A stretch of 64,000 bases of DNA from Pseudomonadota bacterium (GCA_018240565.1 JAFEFO010000043.1:1-64000); one strand, 5' to 3'. Shown: positions 1-9,120, counted from the stretch's first letter. Notes: generated by a model from the sequence alone, not told the origin. Translations and numbers: made by a program.

Positions 1-190
1 CCAGTCCCGTGAGCCTGGGCATTTCGATGTCGGTGACGACGATGTCGGGCTTCTCGCGCTGCGTGAACTGCCACGCTTCCTCGCCATCGGAAGCGCTGCC
101 GATGACATCCAGATCGGATTCGAGCTTGAGCAAGGCCGACAACGCGCCGCGCACCATGGCCTGATCCTCGGCAAGCAAGACGCGAATCAT
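1..190 (-). CDS. NarL/LuxR-type response regulator, receiver domain (partial)
   Basis: This is the N-terminal 63 residues of a response regulator, cut by the window edge. The translation starts MIRVLLAEDQAMVRGALSAL and reaches DIVVTDIEMPRLTG, so the acidic pocket (E8, D9), the phospho-acceptor Asp in VTDIEMP and the usual receiver fold are visible. The ATG shares an ATGA overlap with the stop codon of the histidine kinase just upstream, so the two are translationally coupled partners. By analogy with DesR/LiaR-type pairs the missing C-terminus should hold a LuxR-type HTH, and the adjacent ABC exporter is the probable target. The output domain is inferred. Confidence 0.9.
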   Translation of the reverse strand, partial: MIRVLLAEDQAMVRGALSALLKLESDLDVIGSASDGEEAWQFTQREKPDIVVTDIEMPRLTGL

Positions 191-1365
191 GCGGAATGCG
201 CTTGAGGCTGTTGCAACGAATTCGTTGCAGTACCGGCAACCGGCTGCGGCATCGGCAAACTCGCCGTGAGCGTGGTGCCGCGGCCTCGTTGCGAATCCAC
301 GCGCAACTCGGCGCCGATGGCGGCGAGACGCTCGCGCATGCCATTCAGGCCATTGCCCGGTTTGATGGCGCCGCCGCGGCCGTCGTCGCTGATGCGCAGA
401 ACCAGGCGTCCGGAATCGTGCGCCAGATCGACGCTGGCGCTGGTCGCGCGCGCGTGGCGCTGGATATTGGTCGCGGCTTCGCGCACCGTCATCGCCAGCA
501 CCGTTTCCACATCCACCGGCAGCGCCACATCGGCGAGCGCATAACGCAACTGCACGCCATTGGATTCGAGCAGCAGTCGCGCCGACGCGAGTTCCGCGGC
601 GAAACCGGCCGCGCGAATGCCGGTGACCGCGTGCCGCACCTGCGCCAGCACATCGCGCGCGACGCGCTCGACATCGAGCATTTCGCGCTTCGCGGCCGCG
701 GCATCGCGATCGAACAGTTTGTTGGCGAGTTCCGATTTGAGCGTGATCAACGACAGCGTGTGGCCGAGCAGATCGTGCAGATCGCGGCCGATGCGCTCGC
801 GCTCGGCGGTCGCCGCGAGGCGGCGTACTTCGTCGTGGCTCATGCGCAGTTCGGCGTCCTTTTGCGAGCTGATCCGATAGAACAGGTTGCCGGCGCCGAC
901 CGAGGCGCCAATCATCGCCATCATGATCGTGGCCACCCAAGGCCAATGATGCCACTGGCCAAACAATGCAAAAACCGCAATCGTCGCGGCAATGCCGGCG
1001 ACGCTTTGCCGCACCGAACCGAAAAAGGCGAAATAGGCGCACGCGTAAATGGCATAGGTCGTGCCGCCGCTATGGTTCCATGTCATCACCACGTAGCCGA
1101 GCGCGGCCATCGCCGCCGCGTAGTAGCCGATCTGGCGCCGTGGGCGCACATTCGCCAACTGGTACAGGACAAGGAATACCGGGAAGCTCGTTGCCGTGGC
1201 GATGATCCACTTCGCGTTGATCGTGCCGTCGAAGATCAGGTCGGCGAAGACCCACACCGTCCAGACCAGATTGAACAGGCGAAAGCGCTGCGACAGATCC
1301 TTCCCGCGCGGATCACGAAGGCAGGAAATCGAGTCCAGATCGGCCTGGAAGAATCGATCGAACAT
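187..1365 (-). CDS. DesK-type sensor histidine kinase (HisKA_3)
   Basis: A 392-residue membrane histidine kinase. Residues about 30-160 contain five or six hydrophobic segments with short loops and no large extracellular domain, as in kinases that sense the membrane itself. The phospho-acceptor His197 lies in ERIGRDLHDLLGHTLSL, the HisKA_3 dimerisation motif. The ATPase domain follows, with an N-box near 294-306 (VREAATNIQRHA), ISDDGRGG at 325-332 and GNGLNGMRERL near 338-347. It lies 18 nt after the ABC permease and overlaps the response regulator by ATGA. Such kinase plus NatAB-like exporter sets often answer to lipid state or membrane-active compounds; the signal here is unknown. Confidence 0.93.
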   Translation of the reverse strand: MFDRFFQADLDSISCLRDPRGKDLSQRFRLFNLVWTVWVFADLIFDGTINAKWIIATATSFPVFLVLYQLANVRPRRQIGYYAAAMAALGYVVMTWNHSGGTTYAIYACAYFAFFGSVRQSVAGIAATIAVFALFGQWHHWPWVATIMMAMIGASVGAGNLFYRISSQKDAELRMSHDEVRRLAATAERERIGRDLHDLLGHTLSLITLKSELANKLFDRDAAAAKREMLDVERVARDVLAQVRHAVTGIRAAGFAAELASARLLLESNGVQLRYALADVALPVDVETVLAMTVREAATNIQRHARATSASVDLAHDSGRLVLRISDDGRGGAIKPGNGLNGMRERLAAIGAELRVDSQRGRGTTLTASLPMPQPVAGTATNSLQQPQAHSA

Positions 1366-1383
1366 GGCGCATTATCCCCGCAT

Positions 1384-2163
1384 TCAAGCCGCTCGCGCCA
1401 ACCAGCGCCGTGCGATCAAAAAACAGATCGCCGTGAATGCGACGAGCCACAGCAGGTGCCCGCCGATCCCGCTCGCCGGCACCTGCCCCACCGCCATCAG
1501 GCTCAATTGCGCCAGATGATAGGCCGGCCACAGCGGCGCGATCTGCGTCAGCACGTGCGGCAGCATCGACAACGGCATCCACAATCCGGACAGGAACGCC
1601 ATCGGCAGGTAGATCAGGTTCACGAACGCCGGCGCCGCCGAAGCATTGGCGCGCGCTCCGATCATCAGGCCCAGCGCACAGAACGGCAGCACGCCGGCCA
1701 GCGCGACCGCGCCGATCGTCAGCCATTGCATGAACGCCAGGCGCACGCCGCCGAGCGTCATCGCCATCACCGCCAGCACGATGAAAATGATGACCGCGAA
1801 CAGCATCGCCATCGCCATTTTCGCCAGCAGGTAGGCACCCGGCGGCATCGGCGCCACGCGCTTCAACGCCAGCCAGCCCTTTTCGCGCTCGATCGCGATG
1901 GCTACGCCGAAACCGAAAAGGCTCGGCGCCATCACGCCGAACACGCTGTAGGTGGCGAACAGGTAATGCGCCGCGCCGACGTTGCCGTGATTGAGCAACA
2001 AGCCGAACAGCAGATAGAACAGCGGCGGAAACATCAGCGTCGGAAACGCGAACGAGGGCGTGCGCAACACGCGCAGGAACTCGTATTTGGCTTCGAGCAA
2101 GTAAGCAGGAAGCATATGCGGTGCGGCAGTGGGCTGGATGGGTGTGTCGACGATGGCGTTCAT
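1384..2163 (-). CDS. ABC-2 type transporter permease
   Basis: A 259-residue integral membrane protein with about six hydrophobic segments, for example FPTLMFPPLFYLLFGLLL near the N-terminus and LLWLVAFTAICFLIA at the C-terminus. Size and layout fit the ABC-2 permease family that pairs with DrrA/NatA-like ATPases. Its ATG (2161-2163) overlaps the TAA of the ATPase gene by one base, so the two subunits are coupled. The cargo cannot be told from sequence. The downstream kinase and regulator pair suggests an inducible export system for lipids or toxic amphiphiles. Confidence 0.92.
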   Translation of the reverse strand: MNAIVDTPIQPTAAPHMLPAYLLEAKYEFLRVLRTPSFAFPTLMFPPLFYLLFGLLLNHGNVGAAHYLFATYSVFGVMAPSLFGFGVAIAIEREKGWLALKRVAPMPPGAYLLAKMAMAMLFAVIIFIVLAVMAMTLGGVRLAFMQWLTIGAVALAGVLPFCALGLMIGARANASAAPAFVNLIYLPMAFLSGLWMPLSMLPHVLTQIAPLWPAYHLAQLSLMAVGQVPASGIGGHLLWLVAFTAICFLIARRWLARAA

Positions 2164-3071
2164 TACGCGGCCTCACGAGTGATTTCGACAAACGCATCGG
2201 CAAGGCCGGCGCGCTGGATTTCCAGCTCGCTCACGTCGGCATCGGCGGCAAGCAGTTGCCGCACCACCGGCTCGGCCACTTCGGTCACGATCTCCACGCG
2301 CTGGCCATCGCGCGTGGCGCTGCGCACATGCGGCCACTGCGCGATCGTTGCCGTGTCGATGCCGCTGACGCAGCGGATGCGGCGCTGGGCGACGCGCGCC
2401 CGGATCGCATCGACACTGCCTTCGGCGACGATGCGCCCCTGCGCCAGCACGGCGATGCGGTCGGCCAGCGCCTCGGCTTCCTCCAGGTAATGCGTGGTCA
2501 GCACCACCGCGCAACCTTCGGCGACCAGCGTGCGGATGGTCTTCCACATCGTCGTGCGCGCATCGATGTCCAGGCCCGTCGTCGGCTCGTCGAGGAACAG
2601 GATGTCGACGCGCCCGGCGATGGCCAGCGCGAACTGTACGCGCCGCTGCTGGCCGCCGGATAGCTTGCCGTAGCGGCGCTGGAGCAGATCGCCGACACCG
2701 GCCAATGCCGTGATGTCGGCAACGGTACGCGGCTGCCCGTTTTTGTCCGACGCGTAGTAGCTGCGGAACAGCGCGATCAATTCGCCGACTTGCAAGGTGT
2801 CCGGCACGGCGGTGGTTTGCAGCATCGCGCCGATGCGACGGCGCGCATCCAGCCGCTGCGGCGCCTGGCCGAACAACGTCGCGTTGCCGGCATCGGGCGT
2901 TTGCAGGCCCAGCAACAAGGCCATGGCGGTGGTCTTGCCCGCGCCGTTCGGCCCGAGCACGGCCAGCACCTCGCCGCGCCGCACCGTCAGGTCCAGCGCG
3001 TCCAGCGCGCGCACCTGGCCGAACTGCCGGCTCGCGCCTTGCAGCATCGCCACCACGTTCGAATCGGACAT
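2163..3071 (-). CDS. ABC transporter ATP-binding protein (NatA/DrrA-like)
   Basis: A 302-residue ABC ATPase. It has Walker A GPNGAGKTT at residues 40-48, signature LSGGQ at 137-141, Walker B ILFLDEP at 157-163 and an H-loop in LTTHYLEEAEAL. The C-terminal third is the usual DrrA-type extension. I chose the ATG at 3071 because GGAGGAAG sits five bases upstream; a longer reading from 3155 has no ribosome-binding site and adds a non-conserved tail. It is first in the run ATPase, permease, kinase, regulator, whose starts are overlapping or closely spaced. Confidence 0.94.
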   Translation of the reverse strand: MSDSNVVAMLQGASRQFGQVRALDALDLTVRRGEVLAVLGPNGAGKTTAMALLLGLQTPDAGNATLFGQAPQRLDARRRIGAMLQTTAVPDTLQVGELIALFRSYYASDKNGQPRTVADITALAGVGDLLQRRYGKLSGGQQRRVQFALAIAGRVDILFLDEPTTGLDIDARTTMWKTIRTLVAEGCAVVLTTHYLEEAEALADRIAVLAQGRIVAEGSVDAIRARVAQRRIRCVSGIDTATIAQWPHVRSATRDGQRVEIVTEVAEPVVRQLLAADADVSELEIQRAGLADAFVEITREAA

Positions 3072-3306
3072 CGCACTTCCTCCGTCGGGTGTTCGCAGCG
3101 TACGCCGCGCCTGCGCCTTCCGGCAGGCCGGACCGTCAGCAATCGCGGGTGACAACTGTCAGCCAAGTGGCTCCGCCGGCTGCGCCAACAAGCGGCCCCT
3201 GCTACGGGCCACTTGCGGATGCTAAAATAGGCATCGGACAGGGGATTGCGAACATTCAAGGCACGTGCCGCACGCGGCGCGCGCCACGCATTTTGGAGGA
3301 AACGCC

Positions 3307-4797
3307 ATGACCATCATCGCCAAACTCGAACAACTGCGCCGTGCCGGCGGCTCGATCCGCACGCACGGCCTGCCGGACGCCACCCTCGAACGCCTGGCGG
3401 CGCAATTTCCCGAACTGGTGGAAGCCGTCGACGACGCGCTCGTTGCGCAGCAGGCGCTGGCCGCGGAGTTTCCGGACCTGGTCAAGCTCGATGAATCCGC
3501 GCAACTGGCCTACGTGCAGGCGAATTTCGTCAATTTCTACGCCGACGATGCGGTCAATCCCTACGTCGCGCTGGCCGCGCGCGGACCGTGGGTGGTCACG
3601 CTCAAGGGCGCGGTGGTCCACGATTCGGGCGGCTACGGCATGCTCGGCTTCGGCCACGCGCCGAAGGCCGTGCTCGCGGCGATGGCCAAGCCACAGGCCA
3701 TGGCCAACATCATGACCCCGAGCTTGAGCCAGATCCGCTTCACGCGCGCGCTCAAGGCGCATGTCGGCCGTTCGCGCGGCGCCTGTCCGTACACGAAATT
3801 CATGTGCCTGAACTCGGGTTCGGAGTCGGTCTCGCTGGCCTGCCGCATCGCCGATGTCAACGCCAAGCTGATGACGGACGCGGGCGGCAAATATGCCGGG
3901 CGCACGATCAAGCGCGTGGTCGTCAAGGGCGCCTTCCACGGTCGCACCGAACGTCCGGCGCTGTATTCGGATTCCTCGCGCAAGGCCTATGTGCAGAACC
4001 TCGCCAGCTTCCGCGACGAGCACAGCGTGCTCACGGTCGAGCCTTACAACGTCGAGTCGCTGCGCCAGGTGTTCGCCGATGCCGACAAGAACGGCTGGTT
4101 CATCGAGGCCATGTTCCTCGAACCGGTCATGGGCGAAGGCGACCCGGGCCGCGCGGTGACGCCGGAGTTTTACGCCGCCGCGCGCGAGCTCACGCGCAGC
4201 CATGGTTCGCTGTTCCTCGTCGATTCGATCCAGGCCGGCCTGCGTGCCCACGGCGTGCTGTCGATCGTGGACTATCCCGGTTTCGAGAAGCTCGATCCGC
4301 CGGACATGGAAACCTATTCCAAGGCGCTCAACGCCGGCCAGTACCCGCTGTCCGTGCTCGCGGTGACGGAAAAAACCGCCGCGCTGTACAAGAAGGGCAT
4401 CTACGGCAACACGATGACCGCCAATCCGCGCGCGCTGGACATCGCCAGCACCGTGCTGGGCATGGTCACGCCGGAGTTGAAGGCGAATATCCGCGACCGT
4501 GGCGCCGAGTTCCTCGACAAGCTGGGCCGGCTCAAGACCGAACTGCCCGGCATGGTCACCAAGGTGCAAGGCACCGGCCTGCTGTTTTCCTGCGAGTTGG
4601 CACCGGAGTTCAAATGCTTTGGCGCCGGCAGCACCGAGGAATGGCTGCGCGAGCACGGCATCGGCGTGATCCACGGCGGCGCCAATTCGCTGCGTTTCAC
4701 GCCGACCTTCATGGTGACCTCGGCCGAGGTCGACCTCGTCATTGACGCCGTCAAGCAGGCGCTGTTGAACGGCCCGAGAATGGCCAAAGCCGCCTGA
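3307..4797 (+). CDS. Class III PLP-dependent aminotransferase
   Basis: A 496-residue fold-type I transaminase related to the acetylornithine/ornithine/4-aminobutyrate group. Visible signatures are NSGSESVSLACR (about 169-180, phosphate-binding turn), KGAFHGRTERPA (about 207-218), LVDSIQAG with the PLP-nitrogen Asp306, and Schiff-base Lys339 in ETYSKALNAG. The family usually has about 400-460 residues; here some 90 extra N-terminal residues precede the core. The ATG at 3307 follows TTTTGGAGGAAACGCC, a strong ribosome-binding site; an upstream in-frame ATG at 3265 lacks one. It stands alone, divergent from the ABC operon. Substrate is not predictable from this context. Confidence 0.88.
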   Translation: MTIIAKLEQLRRAGGSIRTHGLPDATLERLAAQFPELVEAVDDALVAQQALAAEFPDLVKLDESAQLAYVQANFVNFYADDAVNPYVALAARGPWVVTLKGAVVHDSGGYGMLGFGHAPKAVLAAMAKPQAMANIMTPSLSQIRFTRALKAHVGRSRGACPYTKFMCLNSGSESVSLACRIADVNAKLMTDAGGKYAGRTIKRVVVKGAFHGRTERPALYSDSSRKAYVQNLASFRDEHSVLTVEPYNVESLRQVFADADKNGWFIEAMFLEPVMGEGDPGRAVTPEFYAAARELTRSHGSLFLVDSIQAGLRAHGVLSIVDYPGFEKLDPPDMETYSKALNAGQYPLSVLAVTEKTAALYKKGIYGNTMTANPRALDIASTVLGMVTPELKANIRDRGAEFLDKLGRLKTELPGMVTKVQGTGLLFSCELAPEFKCFGAGSTEEWLREHGIGVIHGGANSLRFTPTFMVTSAEVDLVIDAVKQALLNGPRMAKAA

Positions 4798-4990
4798 GGC
4801 CAGCCGCCGGTTCTGCCACGGTCCGACCCATCACCCATCGGCAAAATCGGCGCTGAACGGACAGCGCTTATCGGCGATTTCCTACAGACGCGATTCAGCG
4901 TGCTGGCATCATTGTGCGCCGCAGCTACGCACGGCAATGCCGCCGGCGTAGACTCCGGCGGCAGCACCGCCACCACTCCAGGAGATCACC

Positions 4991-5371
4991 ATGAAGTTCG
5001 CTGTTACCTCACTCGCCTTCGCCCTCGCTGCCGCCGTCGGCAGCGCGTTTGCTGCCGGCACGCCGGCCAAGCCCATGACCGCCCAGCAGACCAAAATGAG
5101 CACCTGCTCCAAGGACGCGCACGCCAAGGGCCTCAAGGGCGCGGAATACAAATCGTTCATGAGCACGTGCCTCAAGGGCGGCGAAGCGGCCGCTCCGGAA
5201 GCGACCAAGACGGCGGCGGCGCCAGCCGCGACCGCTCACGAAACGCAGCAGGAAAAAATGAAGACCTGCAACGCCGAAGCCAAGACCAAGGCGCTCAAGG
5301 GCGCCGCGCGCAAGACCTTCATGAGCACGTGCCTGAAGGGCGAACACGAAGCAGCCCCCGCGGCACACTGA
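4991..5371 (+). CDS. PsiF-repeat periplasmic protein
   Basis: A 126-residue exported protein. A signal peptide spans about residues 1-22 (MKFAVTSLAFALAAAVGSAF, cleavage near AAG). Two copies of the PsiF repeat follow, about 36-62 (KMSTCSKDAHAKGLKG onward) and 90-116 (KMKTCNAEAKTKALKG onward), each ending in FMSTCLKG with a Cys pair, separated by an Ala/Pro/Thr linker. E. coli PsiF is phosphate-starvation induced but of unknown function. CAGGAGATCACC gives a good ribosome-binding site. The gene ends at a strong terminator shared with the convergent neighbour. I see no clear Pho box. Confidence 0.88.
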   Translation: MKFAVTSLAFALAAAVGSAFAAGTPAKPMTAQQTKMSTCSKDAHAKGLKGAEYKSFMSTCLKGGEAAAPEATKTAAAPAATAHETQQEKMKTCNAEAKTKALKGAARKTFMSTCLKGEHEAAPAAH

Positions 5372-5390
5372 AAGATGCTTTTCGCGCAAC

Positions 5391-5421
5391 GAAAAACCCG
5401 GCCTTGCGGCCGGGTTTTTCT
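5391..5421. terminator. Bidirectional Rho-independent terminator
   Basis: A perfect stem, GAAAAACCCGGCC - TTGC - GGCCGGGTTTTTC, with an A-run before and a T-run after, so it can terminate on both strands. It lies between the convergent psiF-like gene and the orphan secreted-protein gene. Confidence 0.9.
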
Positions 5422-5447
5422 TGTCCCGCGCTTACCCACGCGACTTC

Positions 5448-6311
5448 TCAAAAGCGCTGGCAGACGTATTCGCCATCGCCAACTCTGGTGCACGCCCAAC
5501 CGTGTTGCTGCGAACTGCCGTCGGTAATCGGAACACCCATCATCGCCAACTGGTTGAGAAAATTCTGCAAATTGTCAGAGCCGCCAGTGCCGCTAAAATT
5601 GAAGACGCCGCCCAAATTGTGAATCGACCCATCCGAACCAAGGTACCCAACAGGATTGCCTTGGGAATCCACAGCCGTCGACGGGTCTACTCTTATGCCA
5701 TTTGCGATTTTATCGAAAATTGCAGCTACATACGATCCGTCTTTAAAAAACACGTCCACGGTCAGAGATGGACCAATCGACGCGCTAACGTTGTTAAAAC
5801 TAAGCGATGCCTGCGCAGCTAAAGTCATTAATTCAATTTTTGCGTCGACTGTTGGGCTAACTCCGCTGTTTAACCATGCGTTGAATATATTCTGACTTCG
5901 ACCTGCATTGACTACGTTGTAGACCGAGACATTCGGATCTTCTACATAGACTTGATTTGCCGTTGGCCGGTTCGTATACACAGGAATTTTCTTCGCCAGA
6001 CCGACTGGGCTGGCGCTGTAGTAACTAATTATCTGGGTGACGGCCTTGACCAGATTCTGATCAGGTGAAATCTGATCCGCAATCTTCTTACGTGTCGTCG
6101 GATTCGTGTCCTCAACATCAAAATAGACTTGGTATGCATTAACTTTTTGTTCTATCAGGTCACCTACGTAAGTAATATTCCCAGCAGGTGTTCGAATCGC
6201 AGCCTCCTGCATTTGCGCATCAGTACAATTGTTGCACCAAACCAAATTCGGTTGCGCAGTCAACGCCGGAGAAATTGCGAAAAACAAGACTATCCCCAAC
6301 AATTTTTTCAT
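5448..6311 (-). CDS. Hypothetical secreted protein, A/T-richer than its surroundings
   Basis: A 287-residue protein I do not recognise. The start at 6311 is set by GAAGGAGGATTTC-ATG and opens a clear signal peptide (MKKLLGIVLFFAISPALTA). The mature protein begins with a Cys pair in WCNNCTDAQMQEAA, then a mixed region rich in Asn, Val and Tyr, a Gly/Asn-rich stretch (GGVFNFSGTGGSDNLQNF) and a C-terminal CTRVGDGEYVCQRF that could form a disulphide. Codon use is visibly more A/T-rich than in neighbours, which suggests recent acquisition. An 11-base homopolymer lies upstream. No enzymatic motif is visible; likely periplasmic or extracellular. Confidence 0.75.
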   Translation of the reverse strand: MKKLLGIVLFFAISPALTAQPNLVWCNNCTDAQMQEAAIRTPAGNITYVGDLIEQKVNAYQVYFDVEDTNPTTRKKIADQISPDQNLVKAVTQIISYYSASPVGLAKKIPVYTNRPTANQVYVEDPNVSVYNVVNAGRSQNIFNAWLNSGVSPTVDAKIELMTLAAQASLSFNNVSASIGPSLTVDVFFKDGSYVAAIFDKIANGIRVDPSTAVDSQGNPVGYLGSDGSIHNLGGVFNFSGTGGSDNLQNFLNQLAMMGVPITDGSSQQHGWACTRVGDGEYVCQRF

Positions 6312-6355
6312 GAAATCCTCCTTCAATAAATACTCTCCCTGCGCACCGGACTGTA

Positions 6356-6366
6356 CCCCCCCCCCC
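6356..6366. repeat. Homopolymer of 11 C (11 G on the coding strand of the downstream gene)
   Basis: Eleven consecutive C residues lie 45-55 nt upstream of the ATG at 6311, inside the probable promoter or leader of the orphan secreted-protein gene. Tracts of this length are prone to slipped-strand length change. Confidence 0.95.
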
Positions 6367-6402
6367 GAAAAGAAGTCAACAACAGGTCTTGCGCAAAAAG
6401 AC

Positions 6403-7356
6403 TCAGCGGAAGCGATCCGTCGCCAGGACCAATTCGTGCGTGTTGCCCGGCTCGGTCGCCGAATGTCCGGCATCGGCGACGATGCGCAGATCCGCTTCCG
6501 GCCAGGCACGATGCAAGTCCCACGCGCTGCGCATCGGGCAGACGACGTCGTAGCGGCCCTGTACGATCACGGCCGGAATGTTTTTCAGCAAGTGCGCGTC
6601 GCGCAGCAACTGGTCGTCGCATGCGAAAAACCCGCCGTTGACGAAATAGTGGCATTCGATGCGCGCGAAGGCGAGCGCGAATTCATCCGCGCCGGTGGAG
6701 GCGATGTATTCCGGATTCTGGTGCAAATAGCTGGTCGCGCCTTCCCACGTCGACCAGATCTTGGCCGCGGCCAAGCGCACGGCCGGATCCGGACTGGTCA
6801 GGCGCTGGTAGTAGGCGCGCACCAGATCACCGCGTTCGGCGGCCGGGATGTGGTCGCGGTAGGCCTCCCACGCATCCGGATAGATCGCGTCGCAGCCCTT
6901 CTGGTAGAACCAATCCAGTTCCCAGCGGCGCAGCATGAAGATGCCGCGCAGCACGAGTTCGGTCACGCGCGCGGCATGCGCCTGCGCATAGGCGAGCGCG
7001 AGCGTCGAACCCCACGAGCCGCCGAATACCTGCCAGCGCTGGATGCCCAGATGCTCGCGCAGGCGCTCCATGTCGGCGACCAGGTCCCAGGTCGTGTTCT
7101 GCGCCAGTTCCGCGTTCGGCGTGGAACGCCCGCTGCCGCGCTGGTCGAACAGGACGATGCGGTAATGCGCCGGGTCGAAGAACCGCCGGCTGTTCGCATT
7201 GCACCCCGCGCCCGGTCCGCCGTGCACGAACACCACGGGTTTGCCGCGTGGATTGCCGCATTGCTCGTAATACAGCGTGTGCAGGTCGGACACCGGCAGC
7301 ATGCCGCTGTCGTAGGGTTCGATTTCGGGATACAAGGTACGTCGTGCGGCAGGCAT
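6403..7356 (-). CDS. pip: Proline iminopeptidase
   Basis: A 317-residue alpha/beta hydrolase of peptidase family S33 that removes N-terminal proline from peptides in the cytoplasm. The oxyanion motif HGGPGAG is at residues 45-51, DQRGSGRS follows at about 71-78, and the nucleophile Ser114 lies in FGGSWGS. The acid is in GRYDVVCP and the base in DAGHSATE near the C-terminus. Length and motif order match the family (about 310-320). No signal peptide. The ATG at 7356 gives the conserved start (RRTLYPEIEPYDSGMLPV). It is a single-gene unit, transcribed towards the orphan secreted-protein gene and away from the flavoprotein gene at 7500. Confidence 0.96.
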   Translation of the reverse strand: MPAARRTLYPEIEPYDSGMLPVSDLHTLYYEQCGNPRGKPVVFVHGGPGAGCNANSRRFFDPAHYRIVLFDQRGSGRSTPNAELAQNTTWDLVADMERLREHLGIQRWQVFGGSWGSTLALAYAQAHAARVTELVLRGIFMLRRWELDWFYQKGCDAIYPDAWEAYRDHIPAAERGDLVRAYYQRLTSPDPAVRLAAAKIWSTWEGATSYLHQNPEYIASTGADEFALAFARIECHYFVNGGFFACDDQLLRDAHLLKNIPAVIVQGRYDVVCPMRSAWDLHRAWPEADLRIVADAGHSATEPGNTHELVLATDRFR

Positions 7357-7499
7357 GGCAGGCGATCCGTGCAGGGCGAATGCCTAGGATAGCGAACCGT
7401 GCCGCCGGATGCTCGCGCGTCCTTCAGCGCCGGAATCTCGCGCGAAATCCCGCCGTAGCGTAGGATGCGAAACGCACGTTTGAATTCGGGGCAAGGTGC

Positions 7500-9101
7500 A
7501 TGGCGACGGCGCAATCGGACATCCTGGTGATCGGCGGCGGCCTGGCCGGCATCGTCACCGCGCTCGAAGCACTGCGCGCGGGAAAGCGCGTCACCGTGGT
7601 CGACCGCGACACGCCCGGGCGTTTCGGCGGACTCGCGTTGTGGGCCTTCGGCGGCATGGCCCTGGTCGGCACGCCGCTGCAGGCGCGCAAGAGGATTCCC
7701 GACACGCCGGAAATCGCCCTGCGCGACTGGATCCGCTTCGGCGAGTTGGATCCGGACGCCAGGCATCCCATGCAATGGGCGCGTTACTACGTCGAGCATT
7801 CGCGGTCGCAGGTCCACGACTGGCTGCTGGGCGAAGGCGTGCGCTTCATGCCGGCGGTGAACTGGGTGGAGCGTGGCCGCTTCGGCGATGGCAACTCCCT
7901 GCCCCGCTACCACATCATCTGGGGCACGTCGCGCGAGATGACGCGACGCCTGATCGCGGCTTTGCGCGCCGCCGACAATGGGCGGCTGACGATCCTGCAT
8001 CGGCATCGCGTGGTGGAATTGCAACGCAGCGCCGGAACCATCAGCGGCGCCGTGGCGATCGACGAGGCAACCGGCGGGCAGGTTCGCCTTGATGCGCCGG
8101 TCGTCGTGCTGGCGATGGGCGGCATCAATGGCTCGCACGAACAGGTGCGCGCGAACTGGCCGCGCGATCGACCGCTGCCGTCCATGATGCTCAACGGCGC
8201 GCATCCCTTTGCTGACGGCAAGTTGCATCGTCTGGCAGCCGGATTCGGTGCACAAATCGACCACGCCGGTGAAATGTGGAATTACGCCGCGGGCTTTCCG
8301 CATCCATTCCCGCACTTCGATGGACACGGGCTGTCGACGATTCCGTGCAAGTCGGCGCTGTGGCTGAACCATCGCGGCGAGCGCATCGGCCCCGAGCCGC
8401 TGGTCACCGGCTTCGACACGCACTGGCTGTGTCGGCGCGTGGCCGAACAGGAAAAACCCTGGACTTGGCATCTGCTCAACTGGCGCATCGCGGCGAAGGA
8501 GTTCGCCATTTCCGGCGCCGAGCACAACCAGCGCATCCGCGACCGGCAGTTTCCGCAATTCCTCGTCGAGACCCTGTTCGGCAATCACCGGCTGGTGCGG
8601 CAGATGCAACGCGAGAGTCCGCATTTCCTCGTCGACGCCACGCTGGCGGGACTCGCCGAAAGAATGAATGCGCTGACGGAATCGCATGATGTCGATCCGG
8701 CTGTCCTGCAGGCGACGGCGGATGCCTTCGACGCCAATTTCGCCAATGCCGACAAGCTCGAGAATGACGACCAGATCCGCCGCATCGTGCATGCGCGCCA
8801 ATGGGGCCCGGATCGCCTGCGCACCTGCAAGCCCGCGCCGTTGCAGATGCAAGGTGCGGGTCCCTTCATCGCCATCCAGATGCAGCTCATCACGCGCAAG
8901 AGCCTGGGCGGGTTGCGCACCGACTTGCACAGCCGCGTGCTCGATGCGCAGGACCAGGCCATCGACGGCTTGTACTGCGTCGGCGAAGCGGCCGGTTTCG
9001 GCGGCGGCGGCGCCAGCGGCAAGCGTTCGCTGGAAGGCACCTTCCTGCCCGGATGCATCCTGACCGCGCGCGCGGCGGCGCGCTCCATCGTGTCCGGCTG
9101 A
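7500..9101 (+). CDS. FAD-binding dehydrogenase (fumarate reductase / KstD-like flavoprotein)
   Basis: A 533-residue flavoprotein of the FAD_binding_2 family. The Rossmann motif is at residues 8-14 (GGGLAGI in DILVIGGGLAGIVTAL), followed by the acidic ribose-binding stretch VVDRD. The FAD-closing motif GFGGGGASGKRSLEGTFLPG is near the C-terminus. Members include 3-ketosteroid-delta-1-dehydrogenase-like enzymes and fumarate reductases; the substrate is open. The TGA is 19 nt before the 2-hydroxy-acid oxidase, whose start follows GGGAGAAACGTCC, so the genes form an operon. The ATG at 7500 gives the expected N-terminus, though its ribosome-binding site (GGGGCAAGG) is only moderate. Confidence 0.87.
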   Translation: MATAQSDILVIGGGLAGIVTALEALRAGKRVTVVDRDTPGRFGGLALWAFGGMALVGTPLQARKRIPDTPEIALRDWIRFGELDPDARHPMQWARYYVEHSRSQVHDWLLGEGVRFMPAVNWVERGRFGDGNSLPRYHIIWGTSREMTRRLIAALRAADNGRLTILHRHRVVELQRSAGTISGAVAIDEATGGQVRLDAPVVVLAMGGINGSHEQVRANWPRDRPLPSMMLNGAHPFADGKLHRLAAGFGAQIDHAGEMWNYAAGFPHPFPHFDGHGLSTIPCKSALWLNHRGERIGPEPLVTGFDTHWLCRRVAEQEKPWTWHLLNWRIAAKEFAISGAEHNQRIRDRQFPQFLVETLFGNHRLVRQMQRESPHFLVDATLAGLAERMNALTESHDVDPAVLQATADAFDANFANADKLENDDQIRRIVHARQWGPDRLRTCKPAPLQMQGAGPFIAIQMQLITRKSLGGLRTDLHSRVLDAQDQAIDGLYCVGEAAGFGGGGASGKRSLEGTFLPGCILTARAAARSIVSG

Positions 9102-9120
9102 GCGGACGGGAGAAACGTCC

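Noticed and set aside
196..2490. 764-residue ORF on the plus strand
   Set aside because: Antisense shadow of the kinase, permease and ATPase; Arg/His/Ala-rich without domains, whereas the minus-strand frames have full motifs.
3089..3306. Small ORFs between the ABC ATPase and the aminotransferase
   Set aside because: No ribosome-binding sites or conserved features; the region is a divergent promoter gap.
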